Below the pieces are notes generated by a model, which was given only the letters and a program-made list of their open reading frames with translations, had not been told where the DNA came from and did not search any database. Below are positions 24,267 through 27,460 of a stretch of 27,460 bases of DNA, in pieces. The position numbers and the translations under genes were made by a program. The stretch is from assembly GCA_046542845.1 (NCBI GenBank), contig JBKHAN010000036.1, forward strand, positions 1 to 27,460, read 5' to 3'. Within the stretch, counting starts at the first letter, position 1; every line of letters starts with the position of its first letter. The stretch is from SKKC01 sp046542845 (GTDB taxonomy: Bacteria > Spirochaetota > Spirochaetia > DSM-27196 > SKKC01).

Positions 24267-25466
24267 ATGCCGGAACGACGGAAAATCGCAATATCGGCTG
24301 TCAAGTCGGGTCAATACTTTGATGCACCGGTCTACCTTGACGAAAAATATATACTGCTCAGTCCTGAAACTCCATTTAGCGACGAGCTGAAAAAACTGCT
24401 GCAGAACTGGGAATATCACGCGCTGTATACCGAGGGTGCCGAAGTCGATTCTCCGAGTAGCGGCGCCATTGACGATGCCGGAGAGGACGTGGTCACGACT
24501 GCGACCATCGACGACGCTGTCAAGGACCAGGAGACATGGAGCACCGTCCGCCGGATATACTCCGACCTGGCGGACTTTACCGAGAAGCTATTCGCCCATT
24601 TTGTGGCAAAAGAAGAACTGCCGCAGAACAGGATCTCAGAAAAAATCAAGGAAACAATAGAAAACCTGCGTAACCATCGCGGGCATATGCTGCGACTGTC
24701 CGAGATCCGGGGCACCGAGCAGAATTACATAGTCATGCATACCGTGAAGTCCACGGTCCTCTGCCTGGCAGTGGGACAGGTCATGAAACTTCCTCCGCAC
24801 CGCCTTCTGGAGCTGGGGACCGCGGCGTTGCTTCACGAGATCGGAATGGTGAGGCTTCCTCAGAAGCTTTATCTCTCGGACAAGCCGCTGAAGCCGGAAG
24901 AGCGGAAGGCGATTACCGCACACCCCGTGCTTGGTTTTAAGATTCTACGCGCTCTTTCGTTTCCGATGCCCGTATGCATGGCCGTTCTCGAAAGCCACGA
25001 ACGTATCGACGGAAAGGGCTACCCGCGTGGTCTGCCTGCGGAAAAAATCTCGATGCACGCACGGATAATAACCGCCTGCGACTCCTATTGTGCTCAGGTT
25101 TCCCGCCGGCCTTTCCGCGAGGCCCGGGACGGACATGCAAGTATCCTCGAGCTTCTCAAAGAGCGTGGCACCGCCTACGACGACCAGGTGTTGCGGACCA
25201 TTATTCATCTGATGTCGGTATACCCTGTCGGGACCTACGTGGAACTTCAGTCAGGCAGCCGTGGCGTCGTTGTGGACACGAACCCGGAGGACGCTCGACA
25301 ACCCTTTGTTCGTGTGATCGTGAGCGCAGATGGCAAGCGCTATATGGACCCGCCCACAGTTCGTACTTCGGCCGGTAACTACCACATAAAACGAACCCTG
25401 CAGCCGGCGGAGATCGAAAAGATCAAACAGCTCGAGAACGCATCACGAGCGAGCCGCAATGCCTAA
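24267..25466 (+). CDS. HD-GYP-type domain protein with HE in place of the HD dyad
   Basis: The protein has 399 residues. An N-terminal region (about 1-60; KIAISAVKSGQYFDAPVYL) resembles the adaptor domain often found before HD-GYP domains, followed by an acidic linker and helices (about 85-150). The HD-GYP domain (about 155-310) has His158, His190-Glu191 (LLHEIGM where active enzymes have HDIGK), His219, HERIDGKGYP (244-253) and Asp272. A C-terminal beta-rich module (about 318-378) follows. Active HD-GYP proteins hydrolyse c-di-GMP; here the metal-ligand Asp of the dyad is Glu and the following Lys is Met, so activity is uncertain. The GYP loop is intact, so it may still bind the nucleotide. 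It precedes the kinase fusion by 18 bases and has its own promoter. Confidence 0.85.
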   Translation: MPERRKIAISAVKSGQYFDAPVYLDEKYILLSPETPFSDELKKLLQNWEYHALYTEGAEVDSPSSGAIDDAGEDVVTTATIDDAVKDQETWSTVRRIYSDLADFTEKLFAHFVAKEELPQNRISEKIKETIENLRNHRGHMLRLSEIRGTEQNYIVMHTVKSTVLCLAVGQVMKLPPHRLLELGTAALLHEIGMVRLPQKLYLSDKPLKPEERKAITAHPVLGFKILRALSFPMPVCMAVLESHERIDGKGYPRGLPAEKISMHARIITACDSYCAQVSRRPFREARDGHASILELLKERGTAYDDQVLRTIIHLMSVYPVGTYVELQSGSRGVVVDTNPEDARQPFVRVIVSADGKRYMDPPTVRTSAGNYHIKRTLQPAEIEKIKQLENASRASRNA

Positions 25467-25484
25467 ATTCAAGGAATTTCAGCC

Positions 25485-27149
25485 ATGCGACAGAACGATA
25501 ACACCATCACGGTAACATTCTCCGATCACAGCACACGCACGGTACCGATCGGTACGGTGGTGGGAGACCTCCTTCCTGCGAGCAAAGACGGTCAGGTAAT
25601 TGTTGCCGCTAAGGTCAACAACTACATTACGAGTCTCAGTTATTCACTTGAGGTACACTCGACGGTAGCACCCACCTATCTCGGATCGCCGGAGGGTCTG
25701 CGGGTGTATCGACGCTCTCTCAGTTTTCTTCTCGCGATTGCAGCACGGGCAGAGCTCCCGGATCGAAGACTGGTCATTGGCCACAGCCTGGGTGACAGCT
25801 ATTACTACATGTTTGACGACGAAGAGCCGGTGACCGATGAACTTATCTCACGGCTTACAGCCACAATGCACTCCCTGGTGAAACAAGACCTCAACATCGA
25901 CCGACGCATACTCGGGTACCAGGAAGCGCTGGACCATTTCCGTACCCACTGGATGTCTGATACCGCCCGCCTTCTGGAGAACCGCAACGATCACAAGATC
26001 TCCGTCTATCAATGTGGTGACTTTATAGACCTGGGGCACGAGCCGCTTGCGTCGAGCACCAGCGTCCTCAAGCAGTTCGAACTCATGCGCTACGGCGAAG
26101 GTTTTCTTCTTCGCTATCCGAACTCCGCCAACCCGACGGAAATGTCACCGTTTGAAGACAATCCCCTGTTGTTTTCTATTTACGAAGAATACAAGGAATG
26201 GGGCGAGGTCCTTGGAATTACGAGCGCCGGGAAACTGAACCAGCTGGTTCGATCGCCAAAGGTAAAAGACTTCATATGGACCGCCGAAGCGCTCCACAAC
26301 AAAAAGATTTCCGAGATCGCGGACAAGATTGCAGACCGGTACAACACCGTACGCATGGTCCTGATAGCCGGACCGAGTTCATCCGGCAAGACAACGTTTA
26401 CGAAGAAGCTCGCAATACAGCTGCGAGTCATTGGACTTGAACCCGTAATCATTAACCTCGACGATTACTTTATCAATCGCGCCGACGTGTTGCTCGACGA
26501 AGACGGCAGACCCGACTACGAGGCGCTGGAAGTCATCGATATTGATCTTCTCAACGACGACTTGCTGAAGCTTGCGAGCGGGAACGAGGTCAATCTGCCG
26601 ACATTTGACTTTAAAACCGGAGTCCGGGTCTATGAGAATCGCTTCGTACACCTGCCTGAACGGGGCATCATCGTCATGGAAGGGATTCACGCCTTGAATG
26701 GCGGACTTACCCCGCGTATCCTGGCTGAGCAGAAGTTCAAGATCTACATCTCTGCGCTGACGCAGTTGAACCTGGACGATCACACGCGGGTTTCGACAAC
26801 CGACAACCGCCTCATACGGCGCATGGTCAGGGACGCACAGTTTCGGGGATACAGCGCGCGCGAAACACTCGAAATGTGGCCGAGTGTTCGTCGCGGGGAG
26901 CGCCGCAACATCTTTCCGTTCCAGAATGAGGCAGACAGCGCGTTTAATTCTGCACTGGACTACGAGCTGTCGATCCTCAGGAATTATGCGGAACCGCTGC
27001 TCCGGGAAGTAAAACCCTACGATTCCGTCTACCACGAAGCGGTTCGCCTTATGAGTTTTCTCGACAACTTCACACCCATACACTCTGCCGACGTACCGGA
27101 TCAGAGCATCCTTCGCGAGTTTATTGGCGCAAGCGCATTTACCTACTGA
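25485..27149 (+). CDS. TGS / ThrRS-like / uridine kinase-family fusion protein
   Basis: This 554-residue protein has three modules. Residues about 5-65 are a TGS-like fold (ITVTFSDHSTRTVPIGTVVGDLL). Residues about 75-245 resemble the threonyl-tRNA-synthetase second additional domain, including GHSLGDSYYYMF (99-110) and YQCGDFIDLGHEP (175-187), though the HxxxH metal motif is not complete. Residues about 285-545 are a P-loop kinase of the uridine kinase/phosphoribulokinase family: Walker A GPSSSGKTT (296-304), LDDYF after strand 2, TFDFKTG and VMEGIHAL. This architecture is known in several bacteria and is annotated as nucleoside kinase; the substrate is not settled. ATG at 25485 has AAGGAA about 9 bases upstream. 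It follows the HD-GYP gene, and its end overlaps aat by 7 bases (convergent). Confidence 0.88.
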   Translation: MRQNDNTITVTFSDHSTRTVPIGTVVGDLLPASKDGQVIVAAKVNNYITSLSYSLEVHSTVAPTYLGSPEGLRVYRRSLSFLLAIAARAELPDRRLVIGHSLGDSYYYMFDDEEPVTDELISRLTATMHSLVKQDLNIDRRILGYQEALDHFRTHWMSDTARLLENRNDHKISVYQCGDFIDLGHEPLASSTSVLKQFELMRYGEGFLLRYPNSANPTEMSPFEDNPLLFSIYEEYKEWGEVLGITSAGKLNQLVRSPKVKDFIWTAEALHNKKISEIADKIADRYNTVRMVLIAGPSSSGKTTFTKKLAIQLRVIGLEPVIINLDDYFINRADVLLDEDGRPDYEALEVIDIDLLNDDLLKLASGNEVNLPTFDFKTGVRVYENRFVHLPERGIIVMEGIHALNGGLTPRILAEQKFKIYISALTQLNLDDHTRVSTTDNRLIRRMVRDAQFRGYSARETLEMWPSVRRGERRNIFPFQNEADSAFNSALDYELSILRNYAEPLLREVKPYDSVYHEAVRLMSFLDNFTPIHSADVPDQSILREFIGASAFTY

Positions 27150-27460
27150 GCGCCAAGCGGATTGTGTTCGTATTCTACCGGGCGGACATCGTTGAGCGCC
27201 TTCCATGATTCGGCGCTCGGCGTCGAATCGAGATACGTCGCCAGCAGCTCCATGAACGTGTCCCGGGGAATCGAACCCGCCCCGAGCATCGCCATGTGGG
27301 ATGTCTCCATCTGGGAATCGACCAGCCTGATCCTCACCGGAGAGTCCGCCGACGCCGCACGCAGGAGCATGTGTACAAAGCCAACCTTCGACGCATCACG
27401 CTCAAGAGAGAACATGCTTTCGCCACAAAAGACCTGGCCAAGAAGCAGGCCGTACAACCC
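27143..27460 (-). CDS. aat: Leucyl/phenylalanyl-tRNA-protein transferase, C-terminal part
   Basis: The minus-strand frame is open to the window edge, so only about the last 106 residues are seen. They match the Aat core: GGMYGLLLGQVFCGESMFSL, then ASKVGFVHMLLR, IRLVDSQMETSHMAMLGAG and IPRDTFMELL, in the order of E. coli Aat. The enzyme adds Leu or Phe to proteins with N-terminal Arg/Lys, marking them for ClpS-ClpAP degradation (N-degron pathway). The conserved C-terminal acyltransferase motifs (GESMF, DSQ) are present. The N-terminus and any regulatory sequence lie beyond 27460. It is convergent with the kinase gene, overlapping it by 7 bases. Confidence 0.92.
   Translation of the reverse strand, partial: GLYGLLLGQVFCGESMFSLERDASKVGFVHMLLRAASADSPVRIRLVDSQMETSHMAMLGAGSIPRDTFMELLATYLDSTPSAESWKALNDVRPVEYEHNPLGAQ

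Noticed and set aside
1..27460. Mobile elements, CRISPR array or defence island
   Set aside because: No transposase, integrase, terminal repeats, regular spaced repeats or defence-type proteins were found; nearly all genes are core functions.

Overview
The window looks like ordinary chromosomal backbone from a free-living, moderately GC-rich spirochaete (class Spirochaetia, Spirochaeta/Treponema-like). The evidence is a P83/100-family antigen homologue, a fused catalytic-regulatory aspartate carbamoyltransferase (PyrBI), a kinase with TGS and threonyl-tRNA-synthetase-like modules, a cyclic-nucleotide-binding/TPR protein, and single-chain glycyl-tRNA synthetase. Genes are tightly packed, often with 4-base ATGA overlaps. 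I see no insertion sequence, prophage, integrase or CRISPR array. The genus assignment is inference.

Layout. 1-55: 3' part of tRNA-Thr(CGU). 198-1820 (minus): two cyclic-nucleotide-binding proteins, a TPR-fused one followed by a Crp-type regulator. 1999-8163 (plus): an MCE/Mla-type lipid-transport operon (permease, ATPase, MCE protein, TPR lipoprotein), then a small membrane protein, a LysM/M23 peptidase and an exported PEGA-like protein. 8164-8414: a structured intergenic region with three successive hairpins, ending in a very strong terminator. 8415-11417 (plus): class A penicillin-binding protein, then a small ParB-like protein. 11437-16352 (minus): beta-propeller protein, P83/100 homologue, PyrBI. 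16415-18129 (plus): Rex and an RlmK-like rRNA methyltransferase. 18035-22083 (minus): gltX, glyS, tyrS. 22169-24204 (minus): a membrane helical-repeat protein and alanine aminotransferase AlaA. 24267-27149 (plus): an HD-GYP protein with an altered HD dyad and the TGS-kinase fusion. 27143-27460 (minus): C-terminal part of Aat, cut by the window edge.

Themes. Envelope biology dominates the left half: lipid transport, peptidoglycan cleavage and peptidoglycan synthesis. Nucleotide and redox signalling recurs in two cNMP-binding proteins, Rex and HD-GYP. The right half is translation and amino-acid metabolism. The most unusual points are a candidate small RNA with a C-rich loop at about 8216-8342; three genes whose promoter geometry predicts leaderless or nearly leaderless mRNAs (pbp, rex and the gene starting at 24204); a ParB-fold protein with no DNA-binding domain but a Trp/Arg-rich tail; a 95-base antisense coding overlap between rlmK and tyrS; and an HD-GYP protein with Glu in place of the catalytic-site Asp. 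I did not find a wholly new multi-gene system. The MCE operon with its attached peptidase is the nearest candidate.
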